64,000 nt of DNA from RGIG3009 sp045595845 (lineage in GTDB: Bacteria; Bacillota; Clostridia; Oscillospirales; Acutalibacteraceae): NCBI GenBank assembly GCA_045595845.1, contig JAZOBF010000049.1, positions 29,973 to 93,972 of the forward strand. Direction: 5' to 3'. Shown here piece after piece: positions 44,571 to 52,275 of this stretch. Both the position numbers and the translations under genes were made by a program. Every line of letters starts with the position of its first letter. The stretch's first letter is position 1. Under the pieces are notes generated by a model. It saw only the letters and a program-made list of their open reading frames with translations, ran no database searches and had not been told where the DNA came from.

Positions 44571-45464
44571 TCAGGAAACACGGTGTGTGTCTAAATATTT
44601 GCGCCAAATGAGGTAATACTTCGTTTTAAAATGAATACCGTCGCCTGCCGCAGCTTCGGCTGCCACATAACCGTTTCCGTCATCGAACATCGGGTTCATG
44701 TCCAGCCACCGCACGGTGGTACCGTTGGCAAGGCCCTCCAAATGTGTGTTCAAATCGTTGATGCGGTTATTGTTAAAATATCCGTTCTTCGCAATTTCTT
44801 TGTCGTGACGGCTTTTCGTTACGCGAAGGGTGGATTGTACAACTACGATAGCGTTTGGTTGCTTTTCGTGTATCAAGTTGATAACTTTTTGGTATTTGTT
44901 CGCAATACCGGAGAGAGAACCGCCGATCTCGTTGATGCCGAGCATAATATAAACGGTGTTGAATTGCTTTTGTGCCAATACATTCGGCAAGGTGATGGAA
45001 TCCGAAACGCCGGGAACTTTAATGGCTTTCGTTGTGATGTTGTTGGAACTGATTCCCTCCGCGCAGAAGAAGGTGGCGCCGCCGATTTTTACCCAATCAC
45101 GCAGGCCGACCGTACGGGAATCACCAATGAACAGTGTGTTCGGGAAGTTGATGACCTCATTCTTATCGGGAATGGTGAGCGATGTGCTTGAACCGGAGAC
45201 GGTTGGCGTAGAGGTGGTCGGCGCTTTGGTCGTTGTACCGGTTGAGGTGGGGGCGTTGGATTGCGTGGTGGTCGTAGGAGCCGTTGTTGTGGTCGCGATG
45301 GTCGTTTCATTGCTTGTGCTTGAAACGGACTCCGTGGTGTCGCCGATCGGGTTGCCGAACAGGTCTTTTCCGGTACAAGATTCCAATAGGAGTGCCGTGG
45401 GCACCAACACCAAACAAGTGAAAATCAACAGAATCATGTATGAATGTTTCAGTAGTTTTTTCAT
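44571..45464 (-). CDS. SGNH/GDSL hydrolase, secreted, Thr-rich linker
   Basis: 298 residues: N-terminal signal anchor (about 7-27), a Thr/Ser-rich linker from about 42 to 98, and an SGNH hydrolase domain with block I IGDSRTVG (nucleophile Ser116), block III GINE near 176-179, and block V D276-x-x-H279. It is encoded next to and downstream of an MBOAT acyltransferase (17-base gap), the arrangement used for O-acetylation of extracellular polysaccharides, where the SGNH partner completes transfer or removes acetyl groups. The substrate polymer is not identifiable. Confidence 0.85.
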   Translation of the reverse strand: MKKLLKHSYMILLIFTCLVLVPTALLLESCTGKDLFGNPIGDTTESVSSTSNETTIATTTTAPTTTTQSNAPTSTGTTTKAPTTSTPTVSGSSTSLTIPDKNEVINFPNTLFIGDSRTVGLRDWVKIGGATFFCAEGISSNNITTKAIKVPGVSDSITLPNVLAQKQFNTVYIMLGINEIGGSLSGIANKYQKVINLIHEKQPNAIVVVQSTLRVTKSRHDKEIAKNGYFNNNRINDLNTHLEGLANGTTVRWLDMNPMFDDGNGYVAAEAAAGDGIHFKTKYYLIWRKYLDTHRVS

Positions 45465-45480
45465 AGTTTAATCTCCTAAA

Positions 45481-46911
45481 TCAAAATGCCGCATATTTAA
45501 ACGGATTGGTTGCATCGCGCATCATGTATAAGAAATATATGGATGCCCAAAAAATCAAAAGCAACATGAGTGTGCCCCAAACGGTGTTTTTCATACGCTC
45601 GTACAAGCGGCGAGGCCAGTTGGTGCAGAAAATCAAGCCAATGAATAGGGGAACACCGTAGGAGGATAGCTCCAACAGCCAATCACCCGGTGCAATGTAT
45701 CCCGCTTCACCGGGAAGGAAGGGGAAGAGGCGTTCAATATAAATCGCCAGTTGGCTTAAATCCGAAACCTCAAAAATCAAAAAGGATACCGGAATAATAA
45801 CCGCCATGTACGCGTGCCCAAGCAACGGGAACCGCTCCAAAGCCGAGCGGGTAAAATACTTTTCCATTACTAACAGGACAAAGAAGAACAGGCCCCACAA
45901 TAAGAAGTTCCAGTTAGCACCGTGCCAAAAGCCGGTGAACAGCCACACAACCAGCATATTAAGAATGTGACGCGGCACGCACACGCGGTTGCCGCCGAGC
46001 GGAATATAGACATAGTCGCGGAACCAGGAGCCGAGCGTGATGTGCCACCGCCGCCAAAAATCCGTGACAGAGCGTGCCATATACGGATGACGGAAATTCG
46101 CGGGCAACTCAAACCCCAGCATTCTGCCAAGCCCGATTGCCATCAGAGATGCCCCGTAAAACTCAAAGTAAATATACATCGAGTAGGCGATAACGCCCAT
46201 CCATGCGAGAGGCGTTGAAATGTCAAAAGCGTACGTTTTAACAATGGTATCCCATAGCGGGAAGAGACGATCGGCAAGCAGCACTTTCAGCCCCAAACCG
46301 ATGGTGAATTCCTTTAAACCGTCTTCGACAAGGGCGAGAGAAATGACGGGCTTGCGCAACCGTTCGCTTACTTGTGGGTAGGTGACAATGGGGCCCGTGG
46401 ACAGCCGCGGGAACAAATACAAGTATGTGGCGAGCCGGATAAGGGAGCGTTCCGCCTTGATGTCGCGACGGTACACATCCACCAGATACGAAACGATTTG
46501 GAATGTGTAAAAGCTGATGCCGATGGGCAATGCCCATTGCAAAAGCGGCAGTGTAATCCCTGAAAACGGCCAAAACCGATTCACGGCGCTCTGTGCCGTG
46601 CCGAGGAAAAAGTCGGCATACTTAAACAAGAACAGCCAGCCGAAATTATAAACAAGTCCCACGATCAGCCACGCGCGACGGCTTTTTTTACCCCGTTCAA
46701 TGAGCAGACCGAGTAACCAGTTGACAAGGGATGCTAACAAAAATAACGGGATGTAATACAGGGGTTGTTGTAACAGAATCACGCCCCAAACATAAAAGGC
46801 AAGGCTTCCCAAAAGCAGGCACGGAATGCGTGCTTTCCGGGGGGCGAGGTAGTAAACGGCAAACATGACGGGCATGAAAATAAACAGGAATTTCAGATCG
46901 CTGAACATCAT
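45481..46911 (-). CDS. MBOAT-family acyltransferase (AlgI/DltB-like)
   Basis: Membrane-bound O-acyltransferase of 476 residues with about eleven hydrophobic segments. Family signatures: FRHPYMARSVTDFWRRWHITLGSW near 254-277 and the invariant His in FWHGANWNFLLWG near 317-329, within a strongly hydrophobic C-terminal half. AlgI-like members carry acetyl groups across the membrane for alginate, wall polysaccharide or peptidoglycan acetylation. It is followed by an SGNH hydrolase, supporting an O-acetylation pair rather than the D-alanylation system (no dltA, dltC or dltD). AAGGGGAT precedes two alternative ATGs at 46911 and 46908. Confidence 0.92.
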   Translation of the reverse strand: MMFSDLKFLFIFMPVMFAVYYLAPRKARIPCLLLGSLAFYVWGVILLQQPLYYIPLFLLASLVNWLLGLLIERGKKSRRAWLIVGLVYNFGWLFLFKYADFFLGTAQSAVNRFWPFSGITLPLLQWALPIGISFYTFQIVSYLVDVYRRDIKAERSLIRLATYLYLFPRLSTGPIVTYPQVSERLRKPVISLALVEDGLKEFTIGLGLKVLLADRLFPLWDTIVKTYAFDISTPLAWMGVIAYSMYIYFEFYGASLMAIGLGRMLGFELPANFRHPYMARSVTDFWRRWHITLGSWFRDYVYIPLGGNRVCVPRHILNMLVVWLFTGFWHGANWNFLLWGLFFFVLLVMEKYFTRSALERFPLLGHAYMAVIIPVSFLIFEVSDLSQLAIYIERLFPFLPGEAGYIAPGDWLLELSSYGVPLFIGLIFCTNWPRRLYERMKNTVWGTLMLLLIFWASIYFLYMMRDATNPFKYAAF

Positions 46912-47015
46912 GATTGCCCATCCCCTTTACATACAATACATACACGATTAGTATACCATATCGCGTAAATGTCTGCAACGGGTATTTCTCGAAAAAACGC
47001 CAAAATTTTCAACTC

Positions 47016-47044
47016 TTGCGACATTGAAAAGAGTGTGGTACAAT
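47016..47044 (+). promoter_or_regulatory. Promoter of the racemase gene
   Basis: TTGCGA (47016-47021), 17-base spacer, TACAAT (47039-47044). Confidence 0.65.
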
Positions 47045-47068
47045 AAGCAAGAAAGAGGAGAGAGTGAT

Positions 47069-47773
47069 ATGCAGAAAAAATCAATTGGTATTATCGGCGG
47101 CATGGGCCCGATGGCAACATCGGATATGTTTCGGAAGATACTGGATGCCACCGATGCACACAATGATGCAGAGCATATTCGCATCTATATAGACTGTCAT
47201 ACCGGCGTTCCGGATCGCACCGCGGCTATCCTTTCCGACGGGGAATCGCCTGTCCCGTATATTTTGGAATCGGTTGAAAAACTGAAGGCCATGGGTGCCG
47301 ATTTTCTACTTATCCCTTGCAACACATCTCACTATTTTTATGATGAGATTACAAAAAAATCGCCCATCCCCGTAATGCACATGATTCGCGAAACCGTACA
47401 AGCGGTAAAGCAAGACGGCGTTTCTTGCGTGGGGTTGTTTGCGACGGATGGCACGGTACAATCCGGCGTGTATCAAAAAGAATTGGAACAGTACGGAATC
47501 CGTACAATTTGTCCCGATGAATCCGCACAGCGTGAAATCATGCGGTTGATTTATGATGGCGTGAAAGCCGGTGCCGACACTTTTGATACCGGCGCGGTGG
47601 AGCAAGAAATACACCGCATGTGTCAGGCGGGTGCGGAGCGCATTGTGCTTGGATGTACGGAACTGCCGATTGCTTTTGAAAAATACGGCATTTCTGCTGT
47701 CGGCACGGTTGATCCTGCCGATGTGTTGGCAAAAGCGGCAGTCAAGGCCGCGGGATATCCCGTAAAACAATAA
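47069..47773 (+). CDS. Aspartate/glutamate racemase family protein
   Basis: Cofactor-independent two-cysteine amino-acid racemase. The 234-residue product opens with IGIIGGMGPMAT near 6-17 and has the two catalytic Cys in PCNTSHYF near 81-88 and LGCTELP near 192-198, the pattern of aspartate racemases (glutamate racemases have slightly different neighbours). It probably makes D-Asp, used in peptidoglycan cross-bridges in some Firmicutes, but this is inferred. AGAGGAG precedes ATG 47069. It has its own promoter and terminator. Confidence 0.9.
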   Translation: MQKKSIGIIGGMGPMATSDMFRKILDATDAHNDAEHIRIYIDCHTGVPDRTAAILSDGESPVPYILESVEKLKAMGADFLLIPCNTSHYFYDEITKKSPIPVMHMIRETVQAVKQDGVSCVGLFATDGTVQSGVYQKELEQYGIRTICPDESAQREIMRLIYDGVKAGADTFDTGAVEQEIHRMCQAGAERIVLGCTELPIAFEKYGISAVGTVDPADVLAKAAVKAAGYPVKQ

Positions 47774-47810
47774 AAAGATGCGTGAAGCTTTTGCCTCACG
47801 CATCTTTTGT
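47772..47810 (+). terminator. Terminator after the racemase gene
   Basis: AAAAGATGCGTGA (47773-47785) / TCACGCATCTTTT (47796-47808). Confidence 0.85.
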
Positions 47811-47822
47811 TATGTATAGCGG

Positions 47823-49124
47823 TTATTTTTTACGGAGAAATGCGAAATACCAGACAGCGATACCGCCCAATACCAATATGACAGCAATCGCGATGATGAT
47901 TCCCGTAAGCGCGCTGTCAGAGTTTTCATCTTCAAGGGCGGTGGGAGCGGAGGTGTCTGCAGCCGCTTTTTCCGCCACGATATAGGTGCTGAAATGTGAC
48001 AGTTCTGCGGTAACGGTGCCGTTTTCGCTGTCTACCGTGCCGGGGATTTCCTCTGTTTCGCCGTCAGGCGACACATAGAATACCGCGACTTTGGTTATGT
48101 CGTAGCCTTGGGGGATCGCAAAGGTTGCCTTAATCTTACCGTTGGGTTGTACCGAAACATTGTTGCTGATAGCGGTGATTTCATACGCAACAAAGGATTT
48201 AACCGTGTCCTTTACCATTGTCTGTACGGCTTCGAGTTTCGTTGTTTCTTTGATTTCTTCAACGGCAACGACGGTATCTTTCGGGAAGGCATTGGCAGCC
48301 GATTCCAGCTTCACTGTTTCTTTTTCGGCAAGGATGATGAGCGGTTGCTCGGATTCCGTCACCGCCATGGTCGTGGTGGTTGTGGTTGTGGTTGTGGTCG
48401 TGGTGCTTACCGTTGTGGTCGGGGTGGTGGCTTTTATCAAATCAGCCGGCACTGCCGTTTCACCGGTGGAGTTGTATTTCTTTAAAATTCCGTTTTGATA
48501 CGTGACGGTGTATTTGTGGTATTCGTTAGACGGAACCATATACCAGATGTCACCATAACATTCTTCCTCAAACCAGTCCTTCCCCTGTGTACCGGTGGTC
48601 GGCTTGGTTTCTACATAGTCCACTACTTGCAGATACACCTCATAAAACTCACCGTTTTTACGGTAGCCGAGGTAGCGCGAATTGTACATGCCGCCACCGT
48701 ATCCGCCCGGGCAGGCGATAATATATACTTGTTTTTCGGCGTTGTAAAAGGGAACGGTTACCATGACTTCATTTTCTCGGTCGTAGCAGCCGACGGTTTG
48801 TTCACGAATGGCTTCCCAAGTGGTAGCCGATATATCGTAGCGTGCATTCGCATAGTTTTCGAAGTCTGCTTTTGTTGCTTCTACATACGACGGAGCATCT
48901 TTATCCCACCATTCAACATCTAAGTCATAGGCATAGCGTTCCATCGTATCGCTGTGAATGACGCTGGCGGCAAAGCCGTTTGGTTGTGCTACTTCACATT
49001 TGTAGATTTCAAAATTCACCAACGATTCAAACACCTCATGCAAGGATGATGAAGCGCTTGTCGGTAATATGCCGAGCGACAGTATCAGGACCAAGCAAAG
49101 GCACAGGGTTGTCAGTTTTTTCAT
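47823..49124 (-). CDS. Secreted membrane-anchored protein with poly-Thr linker, unknown function
   Basis: 433 residues: signal peptide (about 1-24), an N-terminal domain rich in Trp/Tyr (about 25-225, with the Cys pairs KCEV and GCYD, ACPGGYGGG, EECYGD), a Thr-rich linker near 232-255 that includes twelve consecutive Thr codons, a second beta-rich domain near 260-390, and a C-terminal transmembrane helix near 408-427 followed by FLRKK. I do not recognise either domain. The design (signal, domain, Thr linker, domain, TM) points to a surface protein in a spore former or gut bacterium. It is followed upstream by another Thr-rich lipoprotein gene on the same strand. Confidence 0.8.
   Translation of the reverse strand: MKKLTTLCLCLVLILSLGILPTSASSSLHEVFESLVNFEIYKCEVAQPNGFAASVIHSDTMERYAYDLDVEWWDKDAPSYVEATKADFENYANARYDISATTWEAIREQTVGCYDRENEVMVTVPFYNAEKQVYIIACPGGYGGGMYNSRYLGYRKNGEFYEVYLQVVDYVETKPTTGTQGKDWFEEECYGDIWYMVPSNEYHKYTVTYQNGILKKYNSTGETAVPADLIKATTPTTTVSTTTTTTTTTTTTMAVTESEQPLIILAEKETVKLESAANAFPKDTVVAVEEIKETTKLEAVQTMVKDTVKSFVAYEITAISNNVSVQPNGKIKATFAIPQGYDITKVAVFYVSPDGETEEIPGTVDSENGTVTAELSHFSTYIVAEKAAADTSAPTALEDENSDSALTGIIIAIAVILVLGGIAVWYFAFLRKK
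48363..48425 (-). repeat. Coding Thr-codon microsatellite
   Basis: A run of ACN triplets (mostly ACA/ACC, read on the minus strand) within the gene at 47823-49124, giving the poly-Thr linker. Such trinucleotide runs can change length without shifting frame. Confidence 0.75.
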
Positions 49125-49142
49125 TCTAAAATCCTCCTCTAA

Positions 49143-49763
49143 TTACTGAGCGGTGGGTGTCAGAACAAGTCCGACGGGGAACGAAGCGTCCGTCGTAGCG
49201 GTTACCTTCATATTGCCGTCGCTTTGTAAAACCAGTTTCATGAGCACGGTTCCTTCGTTCATGTTCTTGACCAGAATCTCTGTCGCAGTCATTTCAAACA
49301 GGCAAGGGGACATACCTTCGCCTTGGCCATAGTAGGTTTTTCCTTGATACTCAAACGGTTGCTGCTCATCGTCTTCTTTGGTAGCGGAGTACATATAATG
49401 CATAATCACGCAGTATTCACCCTCAAACAACAAGCGAGGACGCACCAAGCCGTTGCCGTCGGGTTGTATTGCTCCCACATAATAATGGTTATCTTTGTAG
49501 TTCGTGGGATTAACAGTGGATATCGTCCGTTTGGTGGTTGTGGTTGTTGGTGTCACGGTGGTGGTCTTCGTTGTTACGGGGACAATGGTGGTTGTCACGG
49601 CCGTCTCTGTCGCTGTCGTCGTTGCGGTATCGTCCAACGCCGTGGTGGTCGTCACATTTTCTGCGATGGTGGTCGTGACGGTCGTCGCTTGTTTTTCGCC
49701 GCAGGCGGTAAAGAGTGTCAGCGCAAGGCATAGCACCAAAACAATCGAAATGACGGTTTTCAT
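49143..49763 (-). CDS. Lipoprotein with Thr-rich linker, unknown function
   Basis: 206 residues: a signal peptide ending in lipobox LFTAC (Cys at about 21), a Thr/Val-rich linker from about 26 to 86, and a C-terminal domain of about 115 residues (YYVGAIQPDGNG..., with EYCVIMHYMYSA and MSPCLFEM) that I do not recognise. GAGGAGGGG precedes ATG 49763; a longer in-frame reading upstream lacks a ribosome site. Same orientation and similar composition as the next gene downstream, with an 18-base gap, so the pair is likely co-transcribed and may derive from a common secreted module. Confidence 0.8.
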   Translation of the reverse strand: MKTVISIVLVLCLALTLFTACGEKQATTVTTTIAENVTTTTALDDTATTTATETAVTTTIVPVTTKTTTVTPTTTTTKRTISTVNPTNYKDNHYYVGAIQPDGNGLVRPRLLFEGEYCVIMHYMYSATKEDDEQQPFEYQGKTYYGQGEGMSPCLFEMTATEILVKNMNEGTVLMKLVLQSDGNMKVTATTDASFPVGLVLTPTAQ

Positions 49764-49864
49764 AAAACCCCTCCTCAAAATAAAAAACCATAGGTTACCG
49801 TTATAGTAGCATATCGTTGTGTTTTTTGCAATATGCGATGATGCGTTGGCAAGAGGGGGTTCTC

Positions 49865-50062
49865 CTACCGAAAAAATCGCATCCAAAACACACGAAGGTG
49901 TTCCCAACAGCATTGTAGCACCCGTTTCAGTTTATTCCAATAGTCGCACTCGTCGCAACAAATCTCATAGACGGGGTGCTTGCCGTTCCCCAGACATTTG
50001 CGCCCTTGACGCGACGGCGTCAACGCTGTTCCGGTTATGTCAATGATTGGCTCTTTTCGCAT
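49865..50062 (-). CDS. Small Cys-rich protein, unknown function
   Basis: 65 residues. The central part KCLGNGKHPVYEICCDECDYW near 22-42 has four closely spaced Cys (CLGNG, CC, C) that could bind a metal; the preceding IDITGTALTPSRQG is well ordered. I believe similar short proteins occur across Clostridia, but no function is known to me. AAGGCGGA lies before the ATG at 50062. It begins about 25 bases after the terminator of a structured RNA on the same strand. The C-terminal third is basic and hydrophobic (LKRVLQCCWEHLRVFWMRFFR) and may contact the membrane. Confidence 0.65.
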   Translation of the reverse strand: MRKEPIIDITGTALTPSRQGRKCLGNGKHPVYEICCDECDYWNKLKRVLQCCWEHLRVFWMRFFR

Positions 50063-50087
50063 GTCGATTCCGCCTTGTCATATAAAA

Positions 50088-50236
50088 ATAAAAAAGCGCG
50101 CCCCGAAGGACGCGCCGAAAAAGTGTTTCCCTCGGGTAGCTGCGACACTAACCTTTTCTCCGCACGGGATTAGAGGAAAACACCTTTTACCAAGGTAGTT
50201 TTCCCGTACGGATTAAAGATTAAGTTAGTGTCGCAC
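50088..50236 (-). ncRNA. Candidate structured RNA with own promoter and terminator
   Basis: Minus-strand transcript predicted to begin near 50236. A 12-bp stem P1 (50235-50224 with 50152-50141, TGCGACACTAAC) encloses TCCGTACGGG / CCCGTGCGGA (10 bp), AAAAC / GTTTT and ACCTT / AAGGT in one long interrupted hairpin. After P1, GGGAAACAC (about 50127-50135) is complementary to GTGTTTTCC within the hairpin, giving a possible pseudoknot or switch. A strong terminator, GCGCGTCC-TTCG-GGGCGCGC (50115-50096) plus TTTTTT, closes it. It does not match any riboswitch, 6S or SRP RNA consensus I can recall. Confidence 0.7.
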
Positions 50237-50240
50237 GAAT

Positions 50241-50269
50241 AGTTTACCACAAGGCCGAAGAAAAGTAAA
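50241..50269 (-). promoter_or_regulatory. Promoter of the structured RNA
   Basis: TTTACT (50264-50269), 17-base spacer, TAAACT (50241-50246) with TGG just before the -10 (extended -10). Predicted start lies at the first base of stem P1. Confidence 0.5.
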
Positions 50270-50275
50270 GGGGAT

Positions 50276-50312
50276 ATGAAAAAGAGGCGTACTGCCGTTA
50301 TAACAGCACGCC
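50276..50312 (-). terminator. Terminator after the PepSY lipoprotein gene
   Basis: GGCGTGCTG (minus 50312-50304) pairs with CAGTACGCC (50294-50286), followed by TCTTTTT. Confidence 0.75.
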
Positions 50313-50318
50313 GTTTGC

Positions 50319-50708
50319 TTAATGATCTATCTCTTTTTCATGCCGTAGGATCTCGCCGGTTTCGGCGTGAATGTCGTAGGAGTATTCATAGCCGTTGTGA
50401 TCGAATTCGACCTCATACACCAAAACTCCGCGTTCCAGATCTCGTTCGGCGTCCACTCGCCGTACCGTCGCTGAGGCAAGTTTTGCGTGTTGTAACGCGA
50501 TGGTTTTCGCCTGCTCGGGCGTGATAGTTTTTATCACATTCGTTGATGAGGGGGTGACGGTCGTTGTCGTTTCCGCTGTCACGGCTGTTGTGGTTGCGGT
50601 TGACACAGAGGTAGAGGGCTGCTCACCCGTGGGTGGGTCGTTTACACAGGCGGAAAGCGTGAGCATCACACAAATGGCAAGCAAAACGGGAAGGATCGTT
50701 CTTATCAT
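50319..50708 (-). CDS. PepSY-domain lipoprotein with Thr-rich linker
   Basis: 129 residues: signal peptide with lipobox LSAC (Cys at about 21), a Thr-rich linker near 30-58, and a PepSY-like domain near 60-129 (ITPEQAKTIALQHAKL ... VYEVEFDHNGYEYSYDIHAETGEILRHEKE). PepSY domains are found in inhibitors of secreted peptidases and in surface proteins of Firmicutes. It is terminated just before the promoter of the structured RNA. Confidence 0.85.
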   Translation of the reverse strand: MIRTILPVLLAICVMLTLSACVNDPPTGEQPSTSVSTATTTAVTAETTTTVTPSSTNVIKTITPEQAKTIALQHAKLASATVRRVDAERDLERGVLVYEVEFDHNGYEYSYDIHAETGEILRHEKEIDH

Positions 50709-50809
50709 GGTGCGGTCTCCTTTCTATATGGTAAAAAGCGGACGAATGCTTTGCATCCGCCCGCTTTCGGTTGTGATCGGTGGGCGGCATCTGTCGCCAT
50801 CGACAAAAC

Positions 50810-51391
50810 TTATTTGAAGTAACGGTTGAGCAGGCCCTCGAACGCGCGGCCGTGTCTCGCCTCGTCTTTTGCCATTTCATGCACGGTATCGTGAATGGCG
50901 TCGTAGCCGAGTTCTTTGGCTTTGCGAGCCAAAATCATTTTGCCGTCGGTTGCGCCGTGCTCGGCCTCTACGCGCATGGCGAGGTTCTTTTTGGTGCTGT
51001 CGGTGACCACTTCACCAAGCAGTTCCGCAAACTTGGCGGCGTGTTCGGCTTCTTCGTAAGCCGCTTTCTCCCAATACAGACCGATTTCGGGGTAGCCCTC
51101 GCGATGAGCCACACGCGCCATCGCCAGATACATGCCGACCTCGGAACACTCACCGCTGAAGTTTGCACGCAACATCTCAACGATCTCCGCATCAACACCT
51201 TGTGCTACGCCAACGCGGTGCTCATCTGCCCATTTGTAGGCGGTGACAGCCGTCGACACATCTTCTTTTACCGCCGGTGCAGGAGCCGTCTCCTTAAACT
51301 TCTCTGCCGGTGCTTGGCAGATGGGGCAGGAGGCGGGAGCCTCGTCACCGTTGTGAACATAACCGCATACTAAGCAAACATACTTTTTCAT
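50810..51391 (-). CDS. rbr: Reverse-type rubrerythrin
   Basis: Non-haem di-iron peroxide reductase protecting anaerobes from oxidative stress. The 193-residue product has the rubredoxin-like FeCys4 site at the N-terminus (Cys6, Cys9, Cys22, Cys25) and the ferritin-like di-iron domain after it (about 60-193, with EEAEHAAKF, EAEHGATD and DEARHGRAFE Glu/His ligands), the reverse of classical rubrerythrin. GGAGG eight bases before ATG 51391 sets the start. It follows the PerR-like gene by 26 bases and is likely derepressed by peroxide. Confidence 0.95.
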   Translation of the reverse strand: MKKYVCLVCGYVHNGDEAPASCPICQAPAEKFKETAPAPAVKEDVSTAVTAYKWADEHRVGVAQGVDAEIVEMLRANFSGECSEVGMYLAMARVAHREGYPEIGLYWEKAAYEEAEHAAKFAELLGEVVTDSTKKNLAMRVEAEHGATDGKMILARKAKELGYDAIHDTVHEMAKDEARHGRAFEGLLNRYFK

Positions 51392-51417
51392 ACCATTTTC
51401 CTCCATATACTACATTT

Positions 51418-51831
51418 TTATTGGTTGGACTGACAGTTAGGGCAGATACCGCGGATATACACATCCCACATCCCGACCGAGAATCCGTCGGGGAGCAGGG
51501 GGCGTACGGTATCGGCAGTGAGCGGGAAATCATGCAGAGTTCCGCAACGGGAACATCGGAAATGCCCGTGATCTTCGACACCTGCATCGAAATGCTGCTC
51601 GTCCGCATCAATCGTGACCACGCGAATGAGCCCCGCTTTGGCAAGCGCGTTGACGGTGTTATACACCGTTGTACGCGACAAGGACGGTTGCTCTTTTACC
51701 AATGCGCGGTAAACCGTATCCGCGGTTGGATGGGTGCGATGTTGTATCAGATACTCGTACACCGCAATCCGTTGCTGTGTGGGACAAATACCGCTTTGTC
51801 GGAGTTGGGCGCTTATCTTATCGTGATTCAC
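51418..51831 (-). CDS. perR: Fur-family repressor, PerR-like
   Basis: 137 residues: winged helix with SLSRTTVYNTVNAL near 50-63 (recognition helix), regulatory metal site residues in DADEQHFDAGVEDHGHFRCSRCG near 75-97, and two CxxC pairs (FRCSRCG, GICPNCQ) for the structural zinc. The order with rubrerythrin and the PerR-type box in its own promoter argue for a peroxide sensor rather than Fur or Zur; the assignment is an inference. The ATG at 51831 is 33 bases downstream of the box. Confidence 0.85.
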   Translation of the reverse strand: MNHDKISAQLRQSGICPTQQRIAVYEYLIQHRTHPTADTVYRALVKEQPSLSRTTVYNTVNALAKAGLIRVVTIDADEQHFDAGVEDHGHFRCSRCGTLHDFPLTADTVRPLLPDGFSVGMWDVYIRGICPNCQSNQ

Positions 51832-51861
51832 AATGCACCTCTGTTTCTGTAATCGTTTTAA

Positions 51862-51880
51862 ATTTGTAATGATTACAAAT
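51862..51880. promoter_or_regulatory. PerR-type operator
   Basis: ATTTGTAATGATTACAAAT: a perfect inverted repeat whose core TTGTAAT-G-ATTACAA (51864-51878) has the 7-1-7 form of Fur/PerR boxes. It sits at about +5 to +23 of the perR promoter, suited to autorepression. Confidence 0.85.
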
Positions 51881-51882
51881 AC

Positions 51883-51910
51883 AGTATAACATATCCTTTG
51901 AAAATGTCAA
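51883..51910 (-). promoter_or_regulatory. Promoter of perR-rbr
   Basis: TTGACA (51905-51910), 16-base spacer, TATACT (51883-51888) on the minus strand, immediately upstream of the PerR-type box. Confidence 0.8.
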
Positions 51911-51958
51911 CACTTTTTCAAAAAAATTTTAAAATATTTTTTGGAGAGAAAATAAGGG

Positions 51959-51987
51959 TTGACAATAAAAATGAAATATGATAAAGT
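51959..51987 (+). promoter_or_regulatory. Promoter reading toward tRNA-Ala
   Basis: TTGACA (51959-51964), 17-base spacer, TAAAGT (51982-51987). Confidence 0.55.
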
Positions 51988-52010
51988 AAATCTCGTCGCA
52001 AGCGGCATAC

Positions 52011-52058
52011 GGGGGTATAGCTCAGCTGGGAGCGCGAAACGCTCAAAGTTGAACCCCA
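52011..52058 (+). pseudogene. Partial tRNA-Ala copy (5' part)
   Basis: The first 21 bases, GGGGGTATAGCTCAGCTGGGA, are identical to the 5' end of the intact tRNA-Ala at 52100; after that the sequence diverges (GCGCGAAACGCTC...) and no anticodon arm can be formed. It lies directly behind the tRNA promoter, so the broken copy occupies the first position of the transcript. Confidence 0.7.
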
Positions 52059-52077
52059 CTTAATAATTTCATAAATA

Positions 52078-52193
<116 letters not shown>

Positions 52194-52275
52194 ATTTTTT
52201 TATTAATGAACGTGCTGAACATTGTCAAATTATATGCGTAACATTTTAAAGCCATAAAAAAGTAGGTGAAATAAT

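Noticed and set aside
48108..48498. Plus-strand frames rich in Gly/Cys/Arg or Val opposite the Thr-rich genes
   Set aside because: They are complements of Thr-codon repeats and have no ribosome sites or known domains.
50096..50236. Structured RNA as T-box, 6S RNA or SRP RNA
   Set aside because: The T-box GGGTGG sequence, the 6S-style central bubble and length, and the SRP GGAAG loop are not present; kept as unassigned.
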